Assembly (NCBI GenBank): GCA_002402825.1
Contig: DHGP01000027.1
Coordinates: forward strand, 127,656 to 191,655
DNA: 64,000 nt
Source: Firmicutes bacterium UBA4795
Lineage (GTDB): Bacteria > Bacillota > Desulfotomaculia > Desulfotomaculales > Nap2-2B
Direction: 5' to 3'
In this document: one piece after another, positions 16,862 through 26,485 of the stretch
How the letters are laid out: each line of letters starts with the position of its first letter
Numbering within the stretch: position 1 is the stretch's first letter
Notes under the pieces: model-generated
What the model was told of the DNA's origin: nothing
Databases searched by the model: none
The model's input: the letters and a program-made list of their open reading frames with translations, nothing else
Position numbers and translations under genes: made by a program

Positions 16862-18043
16862 CTATGCCCCACTAGGCACACTTTTTCCCACGCTTGCTCC
16901 GTGAGTCACTGCGACTTCTTTAGCGTGCTCTTCCTTAATCAAAATGGGGAAGTTTTCTACAATAAACAAGTAAGCTAAAATTAAAACACTCCACATGCCT
17001 AGAGTAACCAGCCATTCCCAAGGGCTAGGGAAGTAATGACCACCCATCTGGGTAGCCATTCCGGTAAAAACCACATTCATCCGGTTAAAAATAACCCCTA
17101 CAATCACTAAAACGGAAGCGGTAACCACACCCCATAGCTTGGTGCGAATGGCCGGGATGGCGTACATAATAATGGGGATAATAACAAATACAATCATTTC
17201 AATTAAAAACATGTTACTTTCAAAAGAGCCGTTAAAGGCTAGAGAAAATACCCCCCGATAAACTAAGTCAATTATTTTTACTATCAAGTAAACAATCATC
17301 ATCCATAAGGTAACCTTAGTCAAACTTTGGAAAATAGGCAGTTCAGGTGTTCTTTTATAGGCCCTTGCTGCCAGGGTCCCTTCCAGGGTAACCATGGCCG
17401 GACCCAAAAAGAAAGCCGACCAAACAAAGAAAAAGCCTATAATCATAGACCACCATAAGGGGTGTAATTTATCTACCGCCACAACATAAAGTTGACCTAA
17501 GGAGGATTGGTGCAAGGTGGGTAAAATAATTCCTACAATAAGTAAGGGCGTCATGGCGTAGCCCAAAACCTTTTTTAAGGGGAAGCTTTTAACCCTTTCC
17601 AAAAATATATCCCCAAATTCCAAAATTTGCACCGTGGTATAAAGAGCAATACACCAAAAGACTTCAAACAAAACCGAATGGTAACCCCAGTAAAAGAAAG
17701 GCCGCCAAAAGTTAATCCACCTTCCAATGTCAAATAAAAGAGCTACTAAAGCAATTACGTAACCCAGCATGGAAGTCAATAAGGCCGCCCGGGCTATAGG
17801 TAAATATTTTCCCCGGTGTAAGACGTGAACTATTAAGGCGGTACTAAAACCACCACCGGCTAAGGCAATTCCGCAAAGCAAATCAAAACCAATCCACAAT
17901 CCCCAGGGCCAGTGGTCATTAAGATTAGTTACCATTCCTAAACCAAAAATAAAACGCACAATAGCTACTATAATCATAAGCGCTACTAAAGCAATTAAAA
18001 TATACCTGGTAGGAGTAAGCTTAAAGCTCCAGGCTCTTTGCAT
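16862..18043 (-). CDS. Formate dehydrogenase membrane subunit, NrfD/PsrC family
   Basis: About 393 residues from ATG 18043, nine bases after GGAGGTG. Eight to ten hydrophobic segments are visible (for example residues about 12-35, 48-72, 88-108, 125-150, 170-190, 205-230). The sequence NLNDHWPWGLWIGFDLLCGIALAGGGF is typical of NrfD/HybB/DmsC-like quinone-reactive anchors. It should receive electrons from the iron-sulfur subunit and pass them to menaquinone. This is not the cytochrome b FdnI type. Last gene of the fdh set. Confidence 0.88.
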   Translation of the reverse strand: MQRAWSFKLTPTRYILIALVALMIIVAIVRFIFGLGMVTNLNDHWPWGLWIGFDLLCGIALAGGGFSTALIVHVLHRGKYLPIARAALLTSMLGYVIALVALLFDIGRWINFWRPFFYWGYHSVLFEVFWCIALYTTVQILEFGDIFLERVKSFPLKKVLGYAMTPLLIVGIILPTLHQSSLGQLYVVAVDKLHPLWWSMIIGFFFVWSAFFLGPAMVTLEGTLAARAYKRTPELPIFQSLTKVTLWMMIVYLIVKIIDLVYRGVFSLAFNGSFESNMFLIEMIVFVIIPIIMYAIPAIRTKLWGVVTASVLVIVGVIFNRMNVVFTGMATQMGGHYFPSPWEWLVTLGMWSVLILAYLFIVENFPILIKEEHAKEVAVTHGASVGKSVPSGA

Positions 18044-18071
18044 TAAATTATTCACCTCCGGTTAAACAATT

Positions 18072-18899
18072 TTATTTCTTTTCTTCTTCCATTGTTTCTA
18101 CCGCAGTATACATATCTTCTTCCGCGTGTACTTCAGCCCGCCTTTTAGTGTAGAAATATAAAGCCGTCAGAATAGCTCCCCAACCTACAAAAATATAAGG
18201 CGTCCACCTGAGTACCTCCCAGGAATACAAGGGAATAGGCTTTTCGGAAACACCGGTTTTAAAGCCAATTTCTTCAAAAGGCACATCGGAAAGGTAAAGC
18301 CATGATGTGCCGCCGTACTCCTTTTCCCCGTATATATGCTTAATATAAGCAGGGTTAGCGTCAATTCTTTGCCGGGCCTCGGCCAGCAATTCTTCTTTTT
18401 CGCCAAATTTTAAGGCGCCGGAAGGGCAAGCCGCGACGCAGGCAGGTTCCAGGCCTTCATGCAAGCGGTCGTTGCAAAAACGGCACTTACGCAAAAAAGG
18501 AAGGGCCTTGTCCCATTCAAACTTGGGGATATTGAAAGGGCAGGCAATCATGCAGTAGCGGCAACCCACACAAAAATCTTGCTTTAACTCCGTTGGTTTG
18601 TAAATTACCGGCCCTTCTTTTGTTTTCACAAAAGAATGGGTAAAACAGGCTGATTCACAGGCCGGCTCTTCGCAATGCATACATTGCCTTTTGACAAAAC
18701 GCCATTTTATTTGGTTGTCTTTTTCAATTAAGTGATACTCTACCCGCGTCCAGTTGTAGGCGTTTAATTCCGGGGGGTTGTCCCAGCTGTTATTAAAAGT
18801 AGTCGGCGTAGCCGGGATATCATTCCATTGTTTACAGGCTACCTGACAACTCCGGCAACCAAAACAACGGGTAACATCCACCAAAACACCTTTAGGCAT
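18072..18899 (-). CDS. fdhB: Formate dehydrogenase iron-sulfur subunit
   Basis: About 275 residues from ATG 18899, seven bases after GGAGGTG. Four 4Fe-4S clusters: CFGCRSCQVACKQWN, CMHCEEPACESACF, CVGCRYCMIACPFNIPKFEW and CRFCNDRLHEG..ACVAACPSGAL. A C-terminal membrane anchor lies near residues 230-250 (WTPYIFVGWGAILTALYFYT). It is the FdnH/HybA-like electron-transfer subunit and should lie on the outer side of the membrane with the catalytic subunit. 36 bases after fdhA. Confidence 0.93.
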   Translation of the reverse strand: MPKGVLVDVTRCFGCRSCQVACKQWNDIPATPTTFNNSWDNPPELNAYNWTRVEYHLIEKDNQIKWRFVKRQCMHCEEPACESACFTHSFVKTKEGPVIYKPTELKQDFCVGCRYCMIACPFNIPKFEWDKALPFLRKCRFCNDRLHEGLEPACVAACPSGALKFGEKEELLAEARQRIDANPAYIKHIYGEKEYGGTSWLYLSDVPFEEIGFKTGVSEKPIPLYSWEVLRWTPYIFVGWGAILTALYFYTKRRAEVHAEEDMYTAVETMEEEKK

Positions 18900-18941
18900 C
18901 ATCACACCTCCATTTTAGCTCGTTAGTCTTTAAGCCAATAG

Positions 18942-21900
18942 TTATGCTTTTTTAATATTGCATAAAAAACCTTTGTACTCAGGAATGCTGGTATTGGCAT
19001 CACCAATATAAGGCGTTAGATCATTCGCAATGCTTCCCTGGGCTAACCCCTGGTAACCCCAATGCCAGGGTAAGGCCACAATTTCTATGGTCCTACCGTT
19101 TACACTTAAGGGTTTAACAATCGGTAAAACGTTGGCCTTGCATTTAATTTCACCCCGGGCGCTGCTTACAATTACCTCATCTCCAGGCTTGATGCCCAGT
19201 TTACCGGCTAAAGTTGGCGATATGGTGGCAAACATCTCGGGCATCAATTCTACCAGCCAGGGACAGTTTCTCGTTTCCGTACCGGTTTGATAATGCTCAA
19301 TCAAACGGTGGGTGGTAGCCGCATAAGGGAACTCTTTGCTGGCAGTTTCGGCCAATTTGGCAAATTCACCTTTCCACCTTTTAGCCAAAGGATTATTTTG
19401 CTGCTTACTGATTAAATTTTTCACCGGGCTTTCCACCGGTTCATAGTGTTCCGGCAAAGGACCTTCCTTCATTCCAGAAGCAAATAAGCGTCCCTGCCCC
19501 TCCGGAAGCATAATAAAAGGAGCATTGGCTGTTTTTTCCGGCGGCACCGGCTCTTTTGTTTCCGGGTCTTTGGCTTTAAAATCAGGAACATCATTGGTTA
19601 TCCACCTGACCCCATCCCAGGCCACTAAAACTTTTTCCGGATTCCAGGGCCGGCCGGCTGGGTCAGCCGAACAGCGGTTATAAACAATGCGCCGGTTCAA
19701 GGGCCAAGAAAAGGCCCATTTTGGATAGAGACCAAGCCCGCTTTTATCCTCCCGGCCACGCCTTTTAGCGGCCGGTACTTTAAGTCTCGGGTCCTCCTCT
19801 TTGGGGTCAATGGCCCAATAACCACAGTAAATCCATAACCCACAGGCTGTAGAACCATCATCTTTAAGATTGGCAAAAGTACTTAAAATTTTACCGTCCG
19901 CCACCGTATAGCCGTTAATTTCGGTCGCTACTTTTTCTAGGTCCGGCTCTTCACTCCCCGGCAAATCATAATTCCAGACCATATTTAAGATGGGGTCAGG
20001 AAACTTACCACCGCTTTGGTATTCCTGACGGATGGCTTTAAAAATCCGGTCGGCAATCCAGAGGTCACTTTTTGCTTTACCAGGAGGGTCAATAGCTTTC
20101 CAACGGAATTGGACCCAGCGGCCGCTGTTGGTTATTGTGGCCTCTTTTTCGTAAGAGAAAGCAGCCGGCAGCAGAAAAACTTCGGTTTTTATATTGGCCG
20201 GGTTTACCCCTGGGCGCTTCCAAAAAGCAGCTGTTTCGTTTTCAAATACATCTATGGAAACCATCCAGTCCAGTTTTTCCAAAGCCATACGCTCAGCAGA
20301 AGCCAGAGGTCCGCCTACCGCCGGATTTTGGCCCCAGGCAAAGAGGCCTTTAACCTTTCCGGCGGCTATATCGGCAAAAATAGCCATATGGGAGTGATCT
20401 TTCCCATCTAACTTAGGCAGCCAGTCATAGCAAAAATCATTTTCTTTGGTCGCAGATTCCCCGTACCAGGCCTTAAGCATACTGATTAAAAATTTAGGTT
20501 TATTAGACCAGTAACTTGTCTTAGGTGTTTCCACCTCCAAATAGTCTTTAAGGGTGGGATGCTTAGGAGCAATAGGGCAGTTAAGATAGCCTGGAATATA
20601 GTTGTATAGCATGGCCAAATCTGAAGAACCTTGAACATTTGATTTACCCCGCTGAGCGTTAACCCCACCACCCGCAATACCAATATTACCCAATAAAAGC
20701 TGCAGCATGGCGGTTGCCCGGACGTTTTGGCTTCCGTAACTGTGCTGAGTAATTCCCATGGCGTAAATTACATTGCCTGCCTTACCTGGTTTCCCCGTTG
20801 TACAATAAGTTGCACAAACTTCCCGCAAAATATCTTCCGGCGTTCCCGTAACTTGACTGACTGTTTTCAAGTCATACCGGGAAACATGCCTTTTTAAAAT
20901 TTGAAAGACACACTGGGGATCCTGTAAAGTGGGGTCCTTTTTAATATTTTCGCCTTCTTTTTGGTAATCCCACTTTTTACTATCATACGTTAGTTTGCCA
21001 TCTTTTTCCTCTAAACCAGAAAAAAGACCGTCCGAAAAGCCATATTCAGGACTGACTAGGTAAGAAGCGTTGGTATAGTTAACCACATACTCGTGGTGGT
21101 AAAGGTTATTTTGAATGGCGTAATTCATAATCCCGTAAAGAAAAGCAATATCTGTCCCTGGACGCAAAGGAGCATATATATCTGCTTTTGAAGCTGTTTT
21201 GGTAAATCTGGAATCGACCACAATGATTTTTGCTCCTTTTCCCTTGGCCATTCCAATGGAATGCATGGCCATAGGGTGGGCTTCGGCCGGGTTGGCCCCA
21301 ATTATTAAAAACACATCGGTATTTCGATAATCAACAAAATGATTAGTCATTACTCCCCGACCAAATGAATTAGCCAGACCGGCTACGGTTGAGGAGTGTC
21401 AGAGACGGGCGCAATGGTCTAAATTAAAAACTCCAAGGGCACGCATAAGCTTATGCATTAAATAATTTTCTTCATTATCAATAGTAGCGCTGCCCAAATG
21501 AGCTATGGCCTGGGTACGGTTAACTGTAACCCCTTTATCATCTTTTTCTTCAAAGTTTTCATCCCGGGTTTTCTTCGCCCTTTTAGCAATTTCTGATAAC
21601 GCCCAATCCCAGTCCTTTACTTCCCAGTTACTGCTGCCAGGGGCACGGTAAAGAACCTCCGTTACCCGCTGCCTGTTGGGCACACGCTGGCGACTTTTTT
21701 TATCTACAATTGAACTGACATCTGAAATAGTTGTCCCTTTAGGACACAAAGCCCCTTCATTAATAGGATTATCAGGGTCCCCTTCAATAAATACTACCTT
21801 ACCGTTTTCCGAATAAACAATAATACCACAACCACATCCACAATAAGCACAAACAGAGGCAGTTTCTTTGGTTCGCTTTAATTTAAAAGGACCTAGCTTA

Positions 21901-22028
21901 AAATCAGGCAAATTTTCTTTAGCTAAAGCGGGTGCTGCGCTAGCTCCTTCAAATAAAGCCACCCCCGCCGTGCCTATGCCTAAAGATTTTAAGAAATCAC
22001 GACGGCTAATTTTCTGCATTAATCTCAT
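18942..22028 (-). CDS. fdhA: Selenocysteine formate dehydrogenase, catalytic alpha subunit
   Basis: One gene of 1028 residues read through an in-frame TGA at 21401-21399. The twin-arginine signal SRRDFLKSLGIGTAGVALF (start) predicts Tat export. A 4Fe-4S site follows: CAYCGCGCGIIVYSENGKV. The TGA lies in DHCARL-U-HSSTVAGLANSFGRG, which aligns with the Sec site of E. coli FdnG (RVUHGPTVASL). Downstream are bis-MGD domains and a C-terminal cofactor-binding domain (ARGEIKCKANV). It oxidises formate to CO2. A SECIS-like hairpin follows the TGA. Partner genes are fdhB and the NrfD subunit downstream, and tatC, tatA, fdhE upstream. Confidence 0.95.
21368..21401 (-). promoter_or_regulatory. Selenocysteine UGA codon with bacterial SECIS hairpin
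   Basis: TGA at 21401-21399 is followed about 14 bases later by AGCC-GGTCT-GGCT (21384-21372), a stem with the apical loop GGUCU that SelB recognises in E. coli fdhF. Placement in coding sequence right after UGA is the bacterial pattern. It implies selA, selB, selC and selD elsewhere in the genome; none is in this window. Confidence 0.88.
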
Positions 22029-22191
22029 TACCCCCCCTTTTTTACCTTAAGCTAAAAACCTAATTCTTCCCTAATTCTTTATTCTTTTCCTGTAAAACAA
22101 CTTTAAACCTTATTTATTAAACTTAAAACCCCGTAAACGCCGTTTTTCATCCCCCTTTCTGTTAAAGACAACTTTCTTAAAATCTCGCCGG

Positions 22192-22980
22192 TTAACCATC
22201 AACAACCGCCGCACTTCTAGCCTCTGCCAGTTCGGCCAATTCTTGTTGTTGTTTTTTGCGGGCTATTCCCCGTTCAACCAGGCGTACAATCCAAACACTT
22301 ACTTCATAAAGTAAATACATGGGGCCACTAACAATTAAACAAGTAACCACATCCGGCGTAGGTGTTAGAATTGCCGCTATTACTACAATAGCCAGTAAAG
22401 CATAACGGCGATTTTTGGCTAAAAAGCGGTATTTAACAAGTTCAAGCTTGGCCAAGAAAAAGCTTATTAAGGGAAATTCAAATATTATCCCAAAAGGCAA
22501 CAAAAAAGTAATGGTAAAAGAAATATACTTGTCAATGGTTAACATGGGGATTAATTCAGGACCGGCAAAACGAAGCAAAAACATTATTCCTAAGCGGTAA
22601 ACCCCAAAAAACCCAAAAGCTACTCCACCAAGAAAGCAAACAAAGGAAACTAAAACAAAAAAGGTAAAATAAAATCTTTCGTTTCTTTTTAACGCAGGGG
22701 TAATAAAGCTCCATACCTGCCATAATATTACCGGCAAGGCGGCTAAAAAACCAACAAAAAAAGACAATTTAATTTTTACCCAAAGAGCTTCCGTAACCCC
22801 AGTAAAAATGACTTTATGACCTAATTTAGTTAAAGGTTCTAATAATACGGCTAAAATCTGGTCACAGAAAAAATACGCCCCCACGGCCAATACTGTGGTA
22901 GCCAGGATAGAAACAATTAAAACCCGGCGCAGTTCTTCCAGGTGGTCCATTATGGTCATTTCGTCGGTTTTTCCAGCCAA
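22192..22980 (-). CDS. tatC: Sec-independent protein translocase TatC
   Basis: 262 residues with six hydrophobic segments. MTIMDHLEELRRVLIVS is the conserved N-terminal cytoplasmic motif, and FLLPFGIIFEFPLISFFLAKL is the fifth-helix region. TatC recognises twin-arginine signals; the fdhA product 160 bases downstream has one. A 30-residue charged tail (RGIARKKQQQELAELAEARS) follows the last helix. Confidence 0.95.
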   Translation of the reverse strand: MAGKTDEMTIMDHLEELRRVLIVSILATTVLAVGAYFFCDQILAVLLEPLTKLGHKVIFTGVTEALWVKIKLSFFVGFLAALPVILWQVWSFITPALKRNERFYFTFFVLVSFVCFLGGVAFGFFGVYRLGIMFLLRFAGPELIPMLTIDKYISFTITFLLPFGIIFEFPLISFFLAKLELVKYRFLAKNRRYALLAIVVIAAILTPTPDVVTCLIVSGPMYLLYEVSVWIVRLVERGIARKKQQQELAELAEARSAAVVDG

Positions 22981-23037
22981 TGCTTTCCCCCCACTACCAC
23001 AATCGGGACGATTACGCTACCTAAACGCTTAACCCAT

Positions 23038-23250
23038 TTAACTTTTTACTGCTTTTATTACGTGCTGCCCTTCCGGTTCTACCTCACTTACGCTTGTCTC
23101 TACGTTTTCTGTAATTTCACGTGAGGAACGGCGGAACTCTTTAATGGTTTTACCTACCGCTTTTCCTAGTTCTGGCAGTTTACCTGGCCCAAAAATAATC
23201 AAGGCCAGGGCTACTATTAATATTAGTTCGGGTACACCAATATGCGGCAT
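23038..23250 (-). CDS. tatA: Twin-arginine translocase subunit TatA/E
   Basis: 70 residues: one membrane helix (ELILIVALALIIFGPGKLPELG) with the FGPGKLPELG hinge, then an amphipathic helix (GKAVGKTIKEFRRSSREI). It forms the Tat pore with TatC, encoded 57 bases downstream. No TatB-like gene is present, as in most Firmicutes. Confidence 0.94.
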   Translation of the reverse strand: MPHIGVPELILIVALALIIFGPGKLPELGKAVGKTIKEFRRSSREITENVETSVSEVEPEGQHVIKAVKS

Positions 23251-23368
23251 TAATAAACGACCCCCTTATTAGTATGTTATTTTTACAACTTTAATTTTTA
23301 TATTCGCTATCAACAGCAAAATTCCTGCTGAAGAAGATTATTTTTTGCGCTTTTTTAAAGACAGGTCG

Positions 23369-24193
23369 TCAATTTGCTTCTTGTTTATTAAAGTAACCTT
23401 CTTGGAGGGCTAAAATATCCAGATATACCGTGTTTATATCTTCCCAGAATAAATCAGTTTCTTCATCATTAACCTTTTTACGGTTAATTGTCTTAAGGTA
23501 ACCACGGCATTGGTCACAAAAATACACCCGGTATTTTTCCAATCCTTCTCCTTCTACCGTAAAAAATTGCGATTTACCATTTAAGCAATATGGGCACCCC
23601 AAGCGTTGAAAACGCCACTTTACTTCACACAAACCACAGTACAAATATCTCTTGCCTGCTTCCCTTTCAAGTAAAGCCAGGCCGGGCCTACCTCCACAAA
23701 CCGGACAGCTTCCCTTTTGCCATTGTTCAAGATCGTAAAGAGACGCCACCATTTTCCCATACTGCTGCATAAATGGTTTAACTGTATGATTAAGCAAAAA
23801 GCCAAAAGCATCAGAAGAAACATTTTGCTTAAGATGGATTAGCAAGTTACTTCCGGGGATAAACGCTTGAGAAACAAATAATTCCTGGTTGGCCACGTCA
23901 TCTGGCAAAGCTTTTTCTACCTGCGTCATTTCCGTATTTAAATCAGGATGGTGTTTTTGAATTATAGCCGCTATTTGTTTCATCACGGTAAAAAAAAAGT
24001 CAGGCGTTTTCACCTGTGGCCGGCAAAGTCTAATTAAGGGGAGCCCTTTTTTACACCCCTCGTTTAAAACTTCTGGAGAAGGAGGAGCATAATTAATAAC
24101 ATCTTCAGGTATAAGTACCTTCGATAATTCTAGGTAAAAATCAACCAGCCCTTGAGGTACAAAACTTTCTAGCATTCTTAATTTTTTCCTCAC
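23369..24193 (-). CDS. fdhE: Formate dehydrogenase accessory protein FdhE
   Basis: 274 residues. Rubredoxin-like cysteine pairs at CPVCGGRPGLALLERE, YCGLCEVKW, CPYCNG and CDQCRGY match FdhE. FdhE is needed in E. coli for activity of exported formate dehydrogenases, probably by checking or preparing the cofactor-loaded subunit. It is the first gene of fdhE-tatA-tatC-fdhABC, which makes one export and maturation unit. Confidence 0.9.
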   Translation of the reverse strand: MRKKLRMLESFVPQGLVDFYLELSKVLIPEDVINYAPPSPEVLNEGCKKGLPLIRLCRPQVKTPDFFFTVMKQIAAIIQKHHPDLNTEMTQVEKALPDDVANQELFVSQAFIPGSNLLIHLKQNVSSDAFGFLLNHTVKPFMQQYGKMVASLYDLEQWQKGSCPVCGGRPGLALLEREAGKRYLYCGLCEVKWRFQRLGCPYCLNGKSQFFTVEGEGLEKYRVYFCDQCRGYLKTINRKKVNDEETDLFWEDINTVYLDILALQEGYFNKQEAN

Positions 24194-24226
24194 TTTCCCC
24201 TCGAAATAGCCTTAAATACGGTAAAA

Positions 24227-24255
24227 ATTTTATTTTTTTTAGCTCTACCTGTCAA
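24227..24255 (-). promoter_or_regulatory. Sigma-A promoter upstream of fdhE
   Basis: TTGACA (24255-24250), 17-base spacer, TAAAAT (24232-24227) on the minus strand, about 34 bases before fdhE. Likely start of the fdhE-tat-fdh transcript. Confidence 0.6.
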
Positions 24256-24452
24256 GAAATATTTTTGAAACGGGTTAAATAATATAATGTTACTTTATGA
24301 ATTAAACCAACCGTCTTACCCTGCTGAAACCCTGTGCTGATGTTAAAGCTGTCCTGACCAAAGTCCATTTACAAAACATAAGTAATACTCCTTCCGGTAA
24401 ATTTAAGACCGCCTTTTATCTTTCCAGTAATGCTATATTAATCCCGGTCCTA

Positions 24453-24683
24453 TTAGTCCCTATTACCCTCATCCAATTGTTGAGGGTCAGCCTTTTCGTA
24501 ATAGTGGCGAGCAAAATCTTCAAAAGACAGACCTAAGGCATTGGCCATTTTTTGGGCTAAGCAAAGTCGGGGTGCTTTTTTACCTTCTTCAATGTTAATT
24601 AATTCTTCGGTTGTTAGTCCCATTTGGGAGGCAAAACGGTATACAGAAAAGCTTTTGCTTTCTCTTATTTTTCTTAAGCTCAT
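24453..24683 (-). CDS. Small XRE-family helix-turn-helix protein
   Basis: 76 residues: an HTH_XRE domain (SVYRFASQMGLTTEELINIEEGKKAPRLCLAQKMANALGLSFEDF region). It overlaps the end of the mrp gene by one base (TAATG), so it is the last gene of the NifX/MinD operon. It could regulate that operon, but nothing in the sequence shows its target. Confidence 0.8.
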   Translation of the reverse strand: MSLRKIRESKSFSVYRFASQMGLTTEELINIEEGKKAPRLCLAQKMANALGLSFEDFARHYYEKADPQQLDEGNRD

Positions 24684-25555
24684 TACTTAGCCACCTCAGT
24701 TTTTGAGTCTGGGCTGTGTTCTAAAAGAGAAGAAAAATTACCTTGAGTAAAAGGGTTGTTTTGGTATTCTTCTATTTCTCCCCGGTCGCATAAGGCGGTT
24801 AAATCAGCCTCCCAAGGCAAAACTTCAATAATTTTAAGCCCGGTTTTATTGGCCACCTCATTTACGTAACTAGGCCCAAAGGGATAAATCTTTTCCCCGC
24901 AGGCAGGACAGTTAAGATAGCTCATATTTTCTACCAAGCCTAAAATAGGAATATTCATCGCTTTGGTCATTTTTATGGCTTTTCTTACTACCATTAAGGC
25001 CAAGTCCTGAGGTGAGGAAACAACTATGGTACCGCTTAGAGGGAGGGACTGCATTACGGTTAAGGGCACATCTCCTGTTCCGGGAGGCAGGTCAACAATT
25101 AAATAGTCCAATTTGCCCCAGGCCACATCCTTCCAGAATTGCTTAACGACATTGCCCAGTAAAGGGCCCCGCCAGATTACCGGTTCATCTTCTTCCGGTA
25201 TAAACAGGTTAATGGAAATAACCATAATTCCCAGTTTGCTTTTTACCGGTAAAATAAGGTCTCCTAAGGGAGTTGGGTGCTCGTATAAACCAAACATCCT
25301 AGGAATGCTTGGTCCGGTAATATCGGCATCCAGAATCCCTACGGCCAGGCCTTGTTTTTTTAAACCTACAGCCACCAGCGCACTAACTAAAGATTTTCCT
25401 ACGCCTCCCTTGCCGCTCATTACGGCAATAACCTGCTTAATTTCGTTAAGTTCATTTTGGGGAATTAAACCAGGCTTACCCTTTGCCGCATGCTCCTGCG
25501 GTGTTTCCTGGTTGTTTACTTTATTTTCTCTGTTGTTTTCCTTTTGTCCGGGCAT
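24683..25555 (-). CDS. mrp: Mrp/NBP35-family Fe-S cluster carrier ATPase
   Basis: 290 residues. The deviant Walker A is MSGKGGVGKSLVSALVA; DLPPGTGDVPLTVMQSLPLSG is the family signature; NCPACGEKIYPFG near residue 215 holds the CxxC that binds a bridging Fe-S cluster. It carries and transfers Fe-S clusters in the cytoplasm. The N-terminus is short and charged, without a DUF59 domain. It follows two MinD-ferredoxin genes. Confidence 0.92.
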   Translation of the reverse strand: MPGQKENNRENKVNNQETPQEHAAKGKPGLIPQNELNEIKQVIAVMSGKGGVGKSLVSALVAVGLKKQGLAVGILDADITGPSIPRMFGLYEHPTPLGDLILPVKSKLGIMVISINLFIPEEDEPVIWRGPLLGNVVKQFWKDVAWGKLDYLIVDLPPGTGDVPLTVMQSLPLSGTIVVSSPQDLALMVVRKAIKMTKAMNIPILGLVENMSYLNCPACGEKIYPFGPSYVNEVANKTGLKIIEVLPWEADLTALCDRGEIEEYQNNPFTQGNFSSLLEHSPDSKTEVAK

Positions 25556-25589
25556 GCTTTCCTTCCTTTCAAGTAAATAATTTAGATTT

Positions 25590-26450
25590 TTAAAGCTCGT
25601 CTTTTATTCTCCCCCAAAGTTCTTCTAAAGCTTTGGTGGTATGGCTTTTCGTGCAGCTAACCAGCGGTTGTCCTTTTTGGACTGATTTTACTACTTCTTC
25701 ATCAAAAGGTATTTTAGTCAAAAGAGCAAGATTTTTCTCCCGGCAAAATTGTTCAATTTCCTGGGTATTCTCTTCATTAAGGTCGTATTTGTTAATACAT
25801 ACAGCCGTTTTTATTTTAAAATGCTCTGTTACCCCCTCTATTCTTTTTAAATCGGCAAGACCGCTTAGGGTGGGTTCGGTAATAATTAGAGCCAGGTCTG
25901 CCCCGGCTAAAGAAGCAATTACCGGACAGCCAATGCCTGGGGAGCCGTCAATGATAATTTGCCCAATCCTTTGTTTTTGAGCAATTTCTTCAGCGACGCG
26001 TCTTATGGCCGTGATTAATTTGCCTGAGGCCTCGGCCACCCCGGTTTTTAAGCGGGCATGAGAGAGCATACCATATGGGGTTTGAGAAAGATAAAGGTAA
26101 CCGGTTAATTCGTCCTTCAGGGTTACGGCTCTGGCAGGACAAACCTGGACGCACACTCCGCAGCCTTCACAGCGGTATGAATTAACCTTAATTTGGTCAT
26201 CAATGGCCCCAAAACGGCAAAACCCGGCACAAAGACCGCATTTTTTGCAAATGGTCTCATCTATGGTGGCTGTTTTTGCCCCCCAAAAATCTTGCTGGGA
26301 AATTAACTGCGGGGAGAGCATTAAATGCAGGTTTGGCGCGTCCACATCGGCATCCACCAAAATCTTATCTGACGCCAAAACAGCCAGGGAAGAGGCAATA
26401 ACTGTTTTCCCGGTTCCTCCTTTACCGCTGATAATGGTAAGTTGCTTCAT
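25590..26450 (-). CDS. MinD-superfamily ATPase with inserted ferredoxin domain (copy 1)
   Basis: 286 residues. Walker A ISGKGGTGKTVIASSLA, then at about residues 62-115 a 2[4Fe-4S] ferredoxin insert (CKKCGLCAGFCRFGAID and CEGCGVCVQVCPARAV), then IIDGSPGIGCPVIASLAGADL. This family (COG1149) is widespread in anaerobes beside NifX-like proteins; a role in Fe-S or metallocofactor handling is inferred. Paralogue of the next gene upstream. Confidence 0.9.
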   Translation of the reverse strand: MKQLTIISGKGGTGKTVIASSLAVLASDKILVDADVDAPNLHLMLSPQLISQQDFWGAKTATIDETICKKCGLCAGFCRFGAIDDQIKVNSYRCEGCGVCVQVCPARAVTLKDELTGYLYLSQTPYGMLSHARLKTGVAEASGKLITAIRRVAEEIAQKQRIGQIIIDGSPGIGCPVIASLAGADLALIITEPTLSGLADLKRIEGVTEHFKIKTAVCINKYDLNEENTQEIEQFCREKNLALLTKIPFDEEVVKSVQKGQPLVSCTKSHTTKALEELWGRIKDEL

Positions 26451-26485
26451 GGCCTGGTCAACCCCCTTATATTAGTCGTCGGTCG

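Noticed and set aside
18942..21350. Formate dehydrogenase looks like two genes split by a stop codon.
   Set aside because: The stop is a TGA at the known selenocysteine site, the frame is the same on both sides, and a SECIS stem follows; it is one selenoprotein gene.
24300..24500. A plus-strand open frame (KPCADVKAVLTKVHLQN...) between fdhE and the XRE gene.
   Set aside because: No start with a ribosome site, runs into the XRE gene on the other strand, and matches no family I know.
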